From Bifidobacterium breve (GTDB lineage: Bacteria > Actinomycetota > Thermoleophilia > Solirubrobacterales > Solirubrobacteraceae), in NCBI GenBank assembly GCA_945881845.1, contig CAMCVN010000022.1, forward strand, positions 1-32,014: DNA of 32,014 nt. The letters are read 5' to 3'. Shown piece by piece: positions 1-8,806 of the stretch. Every line of letters starts with the position of its first letter. Position 1 is the first letter of the stretch. The notes beneath the pieces were generated by a model that was not told the origin of the DNA, did no database searches, and saw only the letters and a list, made by a program, of their open reading frames with translations. The translations under genes and the position numbers were made by a program.

Positions 1-92
1 AGGCCGAAGATAAGCGCGATCAGCGCAGCCACAGCCGCCAGCTGAAGCGGCGTTCGTAGCCTTGGCGGTATCCGGCGGCGGGCGATAACCCC
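1..92 (-). other. Possible 5' end of a minus-strand gene leaving the window
   Basis: On the minus strand a frame stays open from a TAG near position 113 to the left edge. It encodes a basic stretch (RRRIPPRLR) followed by a hydrophobic run (LAAVAALIALIFG), as in the N-terminus of an anchored or exported protein. No ATG or TTG lies in this frame; the only start-like codon is a GTG at 32-30, inside the hydrophobic run. It could be the beginning of a membrane protein transcribed away from rpsF, or chance. The same 141 bases must hold the rpsF promoter. I see no convincing -35/-10 pair there, only a TATCGT-like hexamer just upstream of the ATG. Confidence 0.2.
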
Positions 93-141
93 CTTAGCTA
101 CAGGCCCGAAAGCTTCACCCCCTGCTATCGTCGCGAGCCGA

Positions 142-714
142 ATGGTGGCCCCTGCTCCAACCTACGATCTGATGCTGATGCTCGACCCCAAGGCCGAGCA
201 GGCGACGCGTACGAAAATTCGCAGCGACGTCAAGGCAATGATCGAGCAGGGCGGCTCAATCATCGGTGATCACGATTACGGCAATCGCAAGATGGCCTTT
301 GAGATCAACCACGAGGCCAACGCCGAGTACGACTTGGTTCAGTTCCACGGACCAAACAGCGTGCTCGAGCAGCTTCAGCGCACACTTCGCATCACAGACG
401 GCGTGACCCGCTTCCGGATCATCAAGCTGCGCGCAGGCGTCGGCGATCCCCCCGACCTGCGCCAAGAGGCGCCGCCGGTGGTGGCTGAAGTAGTCGCTGA
501 AGTAGAGGTCGCTGCTGAGGCTGTAGAGGCCGCCGTGATCGAAGAAGCTGTCGAAGAAGCCGTCATCGAAGCGGTCGTCGAAGAGGCCGTGATCGAGGCA
601 GCCGTTGAAGAGGCGGTAGCTGAGGAGATCGTTGATGAGGCGATCGCTGAAGTCGCAGTCGAAGAGGCAGCCGCGGACGCGGACGCCGGCGACGACACCC
701 CTCCAGTCGCCTAA
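142..714 (+). CDS. rpsF: 30S ribosomal protein S6 with long acidic C-terminal tail
   Basis: S6 binds 16S rRNA of the small subunit as a heterodimer with S18. Residues 7-98 are a standard S6 fold: TYDLMLMLDP at the start, the YGNRKMAFEI strand and the C-terminal TRFRIIKLRAG. The rest, about residues 108-190, is an Ala/Glu/Val-rich repetitive tail built from loose copies of EEAVIEA. Most S6 proteins have only 95-135 residues, so this tail is long. It is the first gene of the conserved rpsF-ssb-rpsR-rplI-dnaB order. No Shine-Dalgarno sequence is visible before the ATG. A perfect palindrome, ACAGCGCTGT (715-724), follows directly after the stop codon. Confidence 0.95.
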   Translation: MVAPAPTYDLMLMLDPKAEQATRTKIRSDVKAMIEQGGSIIGDHDYGNRKMAFEINHEANAEYDLVQFHGPNSVLEQLQRTLRITDGVTRFRIIKLRAGVGDPPDLRQEAPPVVAEVVAEVEVAAEAVEAAVIEEAVEEAVIEAVVEEAVIEAAVEEAVAEEIVDEAIAEVAVEEAAADADAGDDTPPVA

Positions 715-838
715 ACAGCGCTGTCAGATTTACGAATCGCAACGCGACCGTAAAACAAGTGCGCAAATTGCGACTTGACCGCTAACCGTCGCCGAGCCGC
801 GCTTTAGACTCGCGGCACTAAATGAATGAAACTGATCC

Positions 839-855
839 GGGCGTATCAAGCGCCC
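839..855 (+). promoter_or_regulatory. Small hairpin before the ssb ribosome binding site
   Basis: GGGCG (839-843) pairs with CGCCC (851-855) across a 7-nt loop. The hairpin lies a few bases upstream of the AAAGGA ribosome binding site of ssb. It may modulate translation or be incidental. The rest of the rpsF-ssb spacer (715-838) shows a TTGACC at 775-780 and a TAGACT at 805-810, but their 24-nt spacing is too long for a standard promoter. Confidence 0.3.
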
Positions 856-874
856 AGTGAAAGGAACACCCCTT

Positions 875-1342
875 ATGGCCGCTTCAAACATCAACCGCGT
901 GATCATCACCGGAAACCTGACCGCCGATCCTGAGCTGCGCGCATTGCCCAGCGGCAACTCGGTCTGCAAGCTTCGCGTTGCCTGCAACACGCGCCGTAAG
1001 GACAGCGCATCTGGTGAATGGGTCGACAAGCCGAACTACTTCGACGTAACAGTCTGGGGTGCGCAGGGCGAAAACTGCGCCAAGTACCTAGCCAAGGGCC
1101 GCGGCGTTGCAGTCGATGGTCGACTTGAGTGGCGTGAGTGGGAGACGCCTGAGGGCAACAAGCGCCAGGCGGTAGACATCATCGCCGACAGCGTTCAGTT
1201 CCTTAGCGGCCCTCGCGATGACGCGGCTGGAGCACAGGGCGGCTTCACTCCAGCCTCCGATGTTCCGACCGACACCAGCGACTTCGCTGCCGCTCCAGCC
1301 GGGGCGCCGGCAGCAGCCAGCGAAGACGACATTCCGTTCTAG
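875..1342 (+). CDS. ssb: Single-stranded DNA-binding protein
   Basis: SSB coats single-stranded DNA during replication and repair. The OB-fold occupies about the first 110 residues (INRVIITGNLTADPELR, then SVCKLRVACNTRR, YFDVTVWG, and GRGVAVDGRLEWREWETPEG). A glycine/alanine/proline-rich linker leads to the conserved acidic tip DDIPF, which recruits partner proteins. I chose the ATG at 875 because AAAGGA (860-865) is well placed for it and the protein then begins MAASNINRV. An in-frame GTG at 857 would add six residues but would lie upstream of that site. Position between rpsF and rpsR is the usual one in many bacteria. Confidence 0.95.
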   Translation: MAASNINRVIITGNLTADPELRALPSGNSVCKLRVACNTRRKDSASGEWVDKPNYFDVTVWGAQGENCAKYLAKGRGVAVDGRLEWREWETPEGNKRQAVDIIADSVQFLSGPRDDAAGAQGGFTPASDVPTDTSDFAAAPAGAPAAASEDDIPF

Positions 1343-1356
1343 CCTCGCGGCAGACT

Positions 1357-1456
1357 GAGTAAATAGCGCTGAAGCGCTACTCTTTGGCTCGCAGCGGCGC
1401 TTTTTTCACGCCGCTGCGAGAAGTTAGGTTCCAGCGCGCGCCGATCGGCGCGCGTT
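1357..1456 (+). promoter_or_regulatory. Three consecutive hairpins in the ssb-rpsR spacer
   Basis: The 145-nt spacer holds three inverted repeats in a row. TAGCGC-TGAA-GCGCTA lies at 1364-1379 and can extend with GAG/CTC outside a bulge. A perfect 12-bp stem (1388-1399 with 1409-1420) has a 9-nt loop containing six T's. A perfect 20-bp palindrome centred on CGATCG lies at 1435-1454. The T-run sits in the loop rather than after the stem, so this is not a standard intrinsic terminator for the plus strand. Likely roles are attenuation, transcript processing or ribosomal-protein autoregulation; the sequence alone does not decide. Confidence 0.5.
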
Positions 1457-1487
1457 TCCACGAAGAACGAGAGTCAGAGACAGCTCA

Positions 1488-1814
1488 GTGGCTAAGAAGA
1501 AAGAAACCAACTCAGCACGCCGTAAGGACAAGAAGGGCGGCCCAATCAGCGGTCGTCGCAAGTCCTGCGCTTGCTGCAAGGACAAGATCGTCCACATCGA
1601 CTACAAAGACGTGCCGATGCTGAAGCGCTTCACCTCCGAACGCGGCAAGATCCGCTCGCGCGGGATGACAGGGCTCTGTCGCCGTCACCAGACGCAGCTG
1701 GCCGAAGCGGTCAAGCGCTCACGCGAGCTGGCATTGATCCCTTACGCCGGTGAGCCGGCCAACGAAGGCACCCGCCCACGCCGCGGCCGTGACCGCGACC
1801 GGGACCGCGACTAA
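1488..1814 (+). CDS. rpsR: 30S ribosomal protein S18, zinc-binding form
   Basis: S18 is the small-subunit partner of S6. The protein begins [16 protein letters not shown] from a GTG start. It carries C27/C30 (KSCACCKDK) and C64/H67 (GLCRRHQ), a CxxC...CxxH set typical of zinc-containing (C+) S18. The core [49 protein letters not shown] is canonical. A short arginine/aspartate-rich tail (RD repeats) extends the usual C-terminus. No strong ribosome binding site precedes the GTG. The stop codon overlaps the start of rplI by one base. Confidence 0.95.
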   Translation: MAKKKETNSARRKDKKGGPISGRRKSCACCKDKIVHIDYKDVPMLKRFTSERGKIRSRGMTGLCRRHQTQLAEAVKRSRELALIPYAGEPANEGTRPRRGRDRDRDRD

Positions 1815-2263
1815 TGCCTGAGGCAATTCTGCTCAAAGACGTTGACAACCTCGGCCACAAGGGTGCCTTGGTTGTCGTTTCGAAGGGCTACCTACGCAAC
1901 TACCTGCTGCCGCGCAAGCTCGCTCAGGCCGCAACCGCTTCATCGATCGCCGCCGCCGAAATCGCCTACGAAGCGGCTGCCGCTGAGCGCGCGCAGGCCA
2001 CCAACGACTCGCAGGCGCTCGCCGACCTGCTCAGCTCCACGACGCTGACGATCACGGCCCCAGCAGGAGAAGACGGCCGCCTCTTCGGCTCGGTCACTCC
2101 ACAAGACATCGCCGACGCAATCCTTGAAGCGCGCGCAGTCGAGATCGACAAGCGCAAGATTCGCCTCGAAGCGCCGATCAAAGAGACCGGCACACACAGC
2201 GTTGAGATCGATCTGGCCGTTGGCATCCGCGCGACGGTCACGGCGATCGTCGCCGAGCAGTAA
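1814..2263 (+). CDS. rplI: 50S ribosomal protein L9
   Basis: L9 is a large-subunit protein with two domains joined by a long helix. The N-terminal RNA-binding domain is clear (AILLKDVDNLGHKGALVVVSKGYLRNYLLPRKLA). It is followed by an alanine-rich helix and a C-terminal domain (LFGSVTPQDIADAI ... IDKRKIRLEAPIKETGTHSVEIDL). At 149 residues it has normal length. Its ATG overlaps the rpsR stop (TAATG), which implies translational coupling. Confidence 0.96.
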   Translation: MPEAILLKDVDNLGHKGALVVVSKGYLRNYLLPRKLAQAATASSIAAAEIAYEAAAAERAQATNDSQALADLLSSTTLTITAPAGEDGRLFGSVTPQDIADAILEARAVEIDKRKIRLEAPIKETGTHSVEIDLAVGIRATVTAIVAEQ

Positions 2264-2299
2264 CCGCCGAACGCGCCAGCAGAGGCAGCCTTGAAACAA

Positions 2300-2320
2300 C
2301 TTGCCGCCATTTGCGGCAAG
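2300..2320 (+). promoter_or_regulatory. 8-bp hairpin between rplI and dnaB
   Basis: CTTGCCGC (2300-2307) is perfectly complementary to GCGGCAAG (2313-2320) with a CATTT loop. No T-run follows, so a Rho-independent terminator is unlikely. It may be a processing or partial attenuation structure that separates the ribosomal-protein part of the operon from dnaB. I see nothing else convincing in the 101-nt spacer. Confidence 0.35.
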
Positions 2321-2364
2321 AGCGTGTGCACAACACCCGATCGCGTTGGTAGCTTCGAACGGTA

Positions 2365-3756
2365 ATGGCAACGACCGCTCAGCCACCCGGATCGCCGACC
2401 GATCCGCAGGCCATGCTACCGCCCCACTCGATCGAATCCGAGCAGGCGATCCTTGGCGCAATCATCCTCTCCGAGAAGGCTCACTACGCCTACGTCGTTG
2501 AGGAGGAGATAACGGCCGCGGACTTCTACCGCGCCCGCCACCGCGTGACCTTCGAGGCGCTACTAGGGCTCTTCGACCGCGGCAGCGAGATCGACGTTCT
2601 CAGCGTTACCGAGGAACTCAAATCGGTTGGCAAGCTCGAAGAAGCCGGCGGCGAAGAGGCAATCCAGGCGCTCGTCACAGCCGTGCCGGCAGTCGGCAAC
2701 CTACGCCGCTACGCCGAGATCGTGCGCGAGACAGCTCACCTGCGGCGGCTGCTCGACACCTCCTACCGAATTCAATCAAGCGTCTACACCCGCGATGGCG
2801 ACCCGCAGCAGATCGTTGACGAGGCCGAACGCTCAATCCTTGAAATCCGGATGGGCGACGGCGGCCAGGACTTCCGCCCCGTAGGCGACGTGCTCCACCA
2901 GGAGCTCCAGCGCTGGGACGACCTAGCCAAGCGCGGCGAGTCGATCACAGGGGTCCCTTCAGGCTTCGCCGACCTCGACCAGATCACCGGTGGCTTCCAG
3001 CCAGGCAACCTGATCATCATCGCCGCACGCCCATCGATGGGTAAGTCGGCGCTGGTCACGAACATCGCTGAGAACGTCGCGCTCGACAAGAAGAACCCGC
3101 GCCCGGTAGCGCTCTTCTCGCTCGAGATGTCGGAGGGCGAGCTAGCCCAGCGCTTCATCGCCTCGCAGGCGACAATCAAAGGCGACGACCTGCGCAAAGG
3201 CCGCGTCCGCGACGAGAAGTGGCAGCGCGTGCTGAAAGTTGCCGGCGAGTACGAAAACTCGAAGCTCTACGTCGACGACTCCTCCGACATCGGCCTGCTC
3301 GACATCCGTGCCAAGGCGCGGCGGCTGCACCAGAGCCTGCGCGACGAGGGCGGCCTCGGGCTGATCATCATCGACTACCTGCAATTGATGCGCGCCGACG
3401 GCCGCTACGACAATCGCGTCCAGCAGGTCGGCGAGATGAGCCGCGGGCTGAAGATCCTCGCGCGCGAACTAAAAGTCCCTGTCGTTGCCCTCTCGCAGCT
3501 CTCTCGTGGAGTTGAGTCGCGGCCCGACAAACGGCCGATGCTCTCGGACCTGCGTGAATCGGGACAGATCGAGCAGGACGCCGACCTCGTGATGTTCATC
3601 TACCGCGACGAGTACTACAACCATGAAGCTTCTGAGAACCCCGGCGTCAGCGAGATCATCATCGGCAAGCACCGCAACGGTGCACTCGGCATGGTCGAGC
3701 TGACCTTCCAGCACGAGTACCCACGCTTCCGCAACATTGCGCTGGATGCGGCGTGA
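2365..3756 (+). CDS. dnaB: Replicative DNA helicase DnaB
   Basis: DnaB is the hexameric 5'-3' helicase that unwinds the chromosome at the replication fork. The N-terminal DnaB domain starts at PPHSIESEQAILGAIIL. The RecA-like domain begins near residue 190 (TGVPSGFADLDQITGGFQPGNLIIIAARPSMGKSALV) with the Walker A lysine in SMGKS, about residues 221-229. Later motifs are LFSLEMSEGELAQR, LIIIDYLQLM (Walker B) and ALSQLSRGVE..PMLSDLRESGQIEQDADLVMFIYRDEYY. Length (463) matches intein-free DnaB; inteins are common in actinobacterial dnaB but absent here. No clear ribosome binding site supports the ATG; the start is chosen by homology to the family N-terminus. Confidence 0.96.
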   Translation: MATTAQPPGSPTDPQAMLPPHSIESEQAILGAIILSEKAHYAYVVEEEITAADFYRARHRVTFEALLGLFDRGSEIDVLSVTEELKSVGKLEEAGGEEAIQALVTAVPAVGNLRRYAEIVRETAHLRRLLDTSYRIQSSVYTRDGDPQQIVDEAERSILEIRMGDGGQDFRPVGDVLHQELQRWDDLAKRGESITGVPSGFADLDQITGGFQPGNLIIIAARPSMGKSALVTNIAENVALDKKNPRPVALFSLEMSEGELAQRFIASQATIKGDDLRKGRVRDEKWQRVLKVAGEYENSKLYVDDSSDIGLLDIRAKARRLHQSLRDEGGLGLIIIDYLQLMRADGRYDNRVQQVGEMSRGLKILARELKVPVVALSQLSRGVESRPDKRPMLSDLRESGQIEQDADLVMFIYRDEYYNHEASENPGVSEIIIGKHRNGALGMVELTFQHEYPRFRNIALDAA

Positions 3757-4484
3757 GCGGCTACGCCTGCAAAGACTGCGAGGACTCCGGCTGGCTCGAT
3801 GCGCCGGATGGCAACGCGGTCGTCCCCTGCCACTGCCGCGAGCAACTGCTGGCCTCAAGGCGATCGCGTTCTCTCTCAGCCGTGATCCCACGCCGCTACC
3901 GCGGCTCCTCATTCGACCGACCGCCGGTTAGCTCAATGCCGGCGGCGCAGGTAGACCTCGTACGCACCTACGTCCGCCATCTCGACGAGCGGCTCGCCGA
4001 AGGGCGCGGCCTTTGGTTCTTCGGCGGCGTCGGCACCGGCAAGACGACGCTGGCGATGCTCGTCTCGCAGTCCGCGATCGACGCCCGCCGCGGCGTCGCT
4101 ATCTACTCGCTGCCGCGGCTGCTGGCCGAGATCCGCAGCACCTTTGAAGATGACGCCGAGGGTGGCTACGTCGACCTGCTCGACCGTCTGGCCGAGATTG
4201 ACCTTCTACAGATCGACGACCTTGGCGCCGAGAAGACCAGCGCTTGGGTGCTGGAGCAGCTCTACTCGATCGTCAACGCCCGCTACGAGGCGCAGCGCTC
4301 GATCATCGTCACAACCAATCTCGAGCGCGACGAGCTCGCCTTGCAGATCGGCGAGCGGACAGTTTCGAGGCTTGAAGAGATGTGCGAACTCTGCCCACTC
4401 TTCGGTCAAGACCAGCGCCGTTTTGAGGCCGTTGACATGCGTGAGAAGGATCAGCCGCCGGCGCCAGACCTGCGTTTGGCCTAG
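3753..4484 (+). CDS. DnaC/DnaI-like AAA+ ATPase, probable helicase loader
   Basis: This 243-residue protein has a short N-terminal zinc-binding segment (C6, C9, then C26, C28; YACKDCEDSGW and PCHC), as in DnaC/DnaI-type and phage loader proteins. An AAA+ domain follows with Walker A FGGVGTGKTTLA near residues 89-97 and Walker B LLQIDDLG near 151-157. The family signatures TTNLERDEL and GERTVSRLEEMCELCPL, which contains the arginine-finger region, come next. Its GTG start overlaps the dnaB stop (GTGA), so the two are translationally coupled. That supports a role in loading DnaB rather than an IstB-type transposition partner; no transposase is nearby. The loader role is inferred from family and context. 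Confidence 0.85.
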   Translation: MSGYACKDCEDSGWLDAPDGNAVVPCHCREQLLASRRSRSLSAVIPRRYRGSSFDRPPVSSMPAAQVDLVRTYVRHLDERLAEGRGLWFFGGVGTGKTTLAMLVSQSAIDARRGVAIYSLPRLLAEIRSTFEDDAEGGYVDLLDRLAEIDLLQIDDLGAEKTSAWVLEQLYSIVNARYEAQRSIIVTTNLERDELALQIGERTVSRLEEMCELCPLFGQDQRRFEAVDMREKDQPPAPDLRLA

Positions 4485-4494
4485 CGCCTCGTAG

Positions 4495-6470
<1,976 letters not shown>

Positions 6471-6518
6471 GGCAGATACCCTAACGGCGTCGTGGGAGAC
6501 GCTAACAACAGACCGACC
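6471..6518. promoter_or_regulatory. Divergent intergenic region of the sugar-nucleotide genes
   Basis: These 48 bases separate the start of the acyltransferase (minus) from the dehydrogenase (plus) and must carry the 5' signals of both. I find no consensus promoter hexamers and no strong ribosome binding site for either gene. A GTG at 6492, in frame with the plus-strand gene, is a possible alternative start adding nine residues. Confidence 0.35.
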
Positions 6519-7520
6519 ATGCGCGGCGCCGTTTTGGGGCTGGGAATGATCGGCCGCCATCACGCCAGGCTGCTGCAAAGCACGCCGCAGGTGGCCTTTG
6601 CCGGCGCCGTTGATCCGGCCGGCGACATTCACGGCGCCGTCAGCGACCCGGCGCTGGTCTTCAGCTCGGTCGCCGAACTGCTCGCGGGCGGCCCGCTCGA
6701 CTTCGCGATCATCGCCGTTCCAACCGAGGAGCACGTCGCTGCCGTGCGCGAAGTGACTGCCGCCGGCGCCAGCGTGCTGGTCGAGAAGCCGATCGCCGCC
6801 AGCGCCGCTGCCGGGCGCGAACTGATCGAGATCGTTGAGGAGGCCGGCGTCCACGGAGCCGTCGGCCACGTCGAGCGCTGCAACCCAGCGCTGATCGAAC
6901 TGCGCTCGCGCGTCAACGACGGCCAGCTTGGTGAGCTCTTCCTGATCGCGACCGAGCGCGTCGGCCCGTTCCCGGATCGGATCCGCGACGTTGGCGTTGT
7001 CAAAGACCTTGCAACACACGACCTTGACCTTGTTCGCTGGCTCGGGGGAGCGCCGATCGCATCGCTCGCCGGACAGACGCAGGACCGGATGGGCCGCCCG
7101 CATGAGGATCTCGTGCTGATCAGCGGTGCACTGACAAGCGGCGTCAGCTTCAATTCGATAGTCGACTGGCTATCGCCAACGAAGGTGCGGCGCACGCGTG
7201 TACTGGGCGAACGCGGAATGCTCGTCGCCGACACGCTGACCGCCGACCTGACCTTCTACGAGAACGGTTCTGTTGGCAGTGAATGGGGAGCGACACAGTC
7301 GCTGCGTGGCGTTAGTGAAGGTGACGTGACGCGCTACGCGCTCGCCCGCCGCGAGCCGCTGCGCGTGCAGCTTGATCGCTTCCTTGACCTGCTCGGTGGC
7401 TCCGCCGACTCGCAGGTCGTGAGCTTGGCCGAAGCGCTCGAGACGATCGCCAGCGCCGAGGCAGTGCTCGAGAGCGCGGCCAGTGGGATCACCGTCACAC
7501 CGAGCGCAGCGAGCCTTTGA
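6519..7520 (+). CDS. Gfo/Idh/MocA oxidoreductase, probable UDP-HexNAc 3-dehydrogenase (WbpB-like)
   Basis: An N-terminal Rossmann fold (AVLGLGMIGRHHARLL) binds NAD(P), and the EKP motif (VLVEKPIAAS) contributes the conserved lysine. The segment VGHVERCNPALIELRSRV...IATERVGPFPDRIRDVGVVKDLATHDLDLVRWL closely follows the WbpB/UDP-GlcNAc 3-dehydrogenase branch of the family. WbpB oxidises the 3-hydroxyl of UDP-GlcNAcA before transamination, and the neighbouring UDP-sugar 6-dehydrogenase and acyltransferase fit that route. The exact substrate is inferred. I start at the ATG at 6519 (MRGAVLGLG); sequence further upstream overlaps the divergent gene and lacks homology. The stop overlaps the next start (TGATG). 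Confidence 0.82.
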   Translation: MRGAVLGLGMIGRHHARLLQSTPQVAFAGAVDPAGDIHGAVSDPALVFSSVAELLAGGPLDFAIIAVPTEEHVAAVREVTAAGASVLVEKPIAASAAAGRELIEIVEEAGVHGAVGHVERCNPALIELRSRVNDGQLGELFLIATERVGPFPDRIRDVGVVKDLATHDLDLVRWLGGAPIASLAGQTQDRMGRPHEDLVLISGALTSGVSFNSIVDWLSPTKVRRTRVLGERGMLVADTLTADLTFYENGSVGSEWGATQSLRGVSEGDVTRYALARREPLRVQLDRFLDLLGGSADSQVVSLAEALETIASAEAVLESAASGITVTPSAASL

Positions 7521-8806
7521 TGCAGGCCGTAGTCGTCGCGCTCGGCAAGATCGGGCTGCCGCTGGCGGTTCAGATCGCGCGCAGTGGCCACAGCGTCGTC
7601 GGCTGCGACATCAACCCTGAGGTCGTTGAGCTGGTAAATCAAGCTCAGCCGCCGTTCCCGGGCGAGGAGGGACTCGCCGAGGCGCTTGCTGAGGTGATCG
7701 AAAGCGGCGCGCTGCGCGCCCAGCTCGATACCACGGCCGCCGTCGCCGAGGGCCCCGATCTTGTCGTCACCGTCCCACCACTGGCCGTTGACGACAACGC
7801 CAAGCCTGACTGGGGCGCGCTCGACGCAGCGGTAGCTGCGATCGGCGCCGGCTTGCAGGCCGGCACGACGGTCGCGATTGAGACGACCTTGCCGGTCGGC
7901 ACGACGCGCGGACGGATCTCGCCTGCGCTGGAATCCGCGAGCGGGCTCAAAGCGGAGCAGGAGTTCTTCACCGTCTTCAGCCCTGAGCGCGTCTTTAGCG
8001 GCCGAATCTTCACCGACCTCGCTACGTATCCAAAGATCGTCGGCGGGCTCAGCGAAACCGGCGAGGAGCGCGGCGTCGAGCTCTACGGCTCATTCCTTGA
8101 GGCCGAGGTCTGGCCGATCGGTTCGGCTGAGGCGGCCGAGATGGTGAAGCTCGCCGAAACGACCTACCGCGACATCAACATCGCGTTCGCCAATGAGCTG
8201 GCGCGCTTTGCAGACCGCGAAGGGATCGACGTTGAGCGCGTTATCGAAGCGGCAAACAGTCAGCCCTTCAGCCACATTCACAGCCCCGGAATTGCCGTTG
8301 GTGGCCACTGCATCCCGGTCTACCCGCGCTTCTACCTCGAGGGCGACCCCGATGCGGCGCTTCCAGCCGCCGCAAGGGCCGTAAACGAGGCGATGCCTGC
8401 CTACGCCGCGCAGAGGCTCGAGAAGGCGCTTGACGGCCTTCAGAGCGCCCGCGTACTGGTTCTCGGCGCCGCATATCGCGGCGGCGTCAAGGAAACGGCC
8501 TTTAGCGGCGTCTTTGGCGTCACAGCGGCGTTAGAAGCGCTCGGTGCCGAGGCACTCGTCAGCGACCCGCTCTACAGCGACGATGAGCTGGCGGCGCTGG
8601 GACTAACTCCCTGGGATGGCGAAGCGATCGACGCGGCGATCGTTCAAGCCGACCACGCCGAGTACGCGCAGCTAAGCGCCGCTGACCTACCCGGCGCTCG
8701 CGTCGTTCTCGACGGCCGCGGCATCGTCGACGCAGACTCGCTTGCAGCGACCGGCATCACGGTCGAGCAGATCGGGCGACCGAGTACTACGCCGCCAGCG
8801 AGCTGA
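7520..8806 (+). CDS. UDP-N-acetyl-sugar 6-dehydrogenase (WbpA/WecC-like)
   Basis: This NAD-dependent enzyme oxidises C6 of a UDP-HexNAc to the uronic acid in two steps through a thiohemiacetal. The Rossmann start is VVVALGKIGLPLAVQIARSGHSVVGCDIN. TLPVGTTRGRISP and FTVFSPERVFSGRIFTDLATYPKIVGG mark the substrate region, and the catalytic cysteine is C264 in GGHCIPVYPRF. The C-terminal UDP-binding domain starts near RVLVLGAAYRGGVKETAFS. Length 428 fits the family. The usual first glycine of GxGxxG reads alanine (ALGKIG), a mild deviation. The ATG at 7520 reuses the last base of the preceding TGA. The 3' end overlaps the convergent epimerase by 20 bp. Confidence 0.88.
   Translation: MQAVVVALGKIGLPLAVQIARSGHSVVGCDINPEVVELVNQAQPPFPGEEGLAEALAEVIESGALRAQLDTTAAVAEGPDLVVTVPPLAVDDNAKPDWGALDAAVAAIGAGLQAGTTVAIETTLPVGTTRGRISPALESASGLKAEQEFFTVFSPERVFSGRIFTDLATYPKIVGGLSETGEERGVELYGSFLEAEVWPIGSAEAAEMVKLAETTYRDINIAFANELARFADREGIDVERVIEAANSQPFSHIHSPGIAVGGHCIPVYPRFYLEGDPDAALPAAARAVNEAMPAYAAQRLEKALDGLQSARVLVLGAAYRGGVKETAFSGVFGVTAALEALGAEALVSDPLYSDDELAALGLTPWDGEAIDAAIVQADHAEYAQLSAADLPGARVVLDGRGIVDADSLAATGITVEQIGRPSTTPPAS

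Noticed and set aside
375-698. Long serine/alanine-rich open frame antisense to rpsF
   Set aside because: It is the mirror of the repetitive Glu/Ala/Val tail and has no start context or family pattern.
2325-2333. DnaA-box-like nonamer (one mismatch to TTGTCCACA on the minus strand) before dnaB
   Set aside because: It is a single imperfect site without further boxes or an AT-rich unwinding region; not evidence for an origin.
3753-4484. IstB transposition helper protein
   Set aside because: No IstA-like transposase or terminal repeats nearby, and the gene is coupled to dnaB.
6471-7103. N-terminal extension of the acyltransferase frame by over 200 residues
   Set aside because: The extension runs antisense through the dehydrogenase gene and has no hexapeptide repeats; the ATG at 6470 gives a complete protein.
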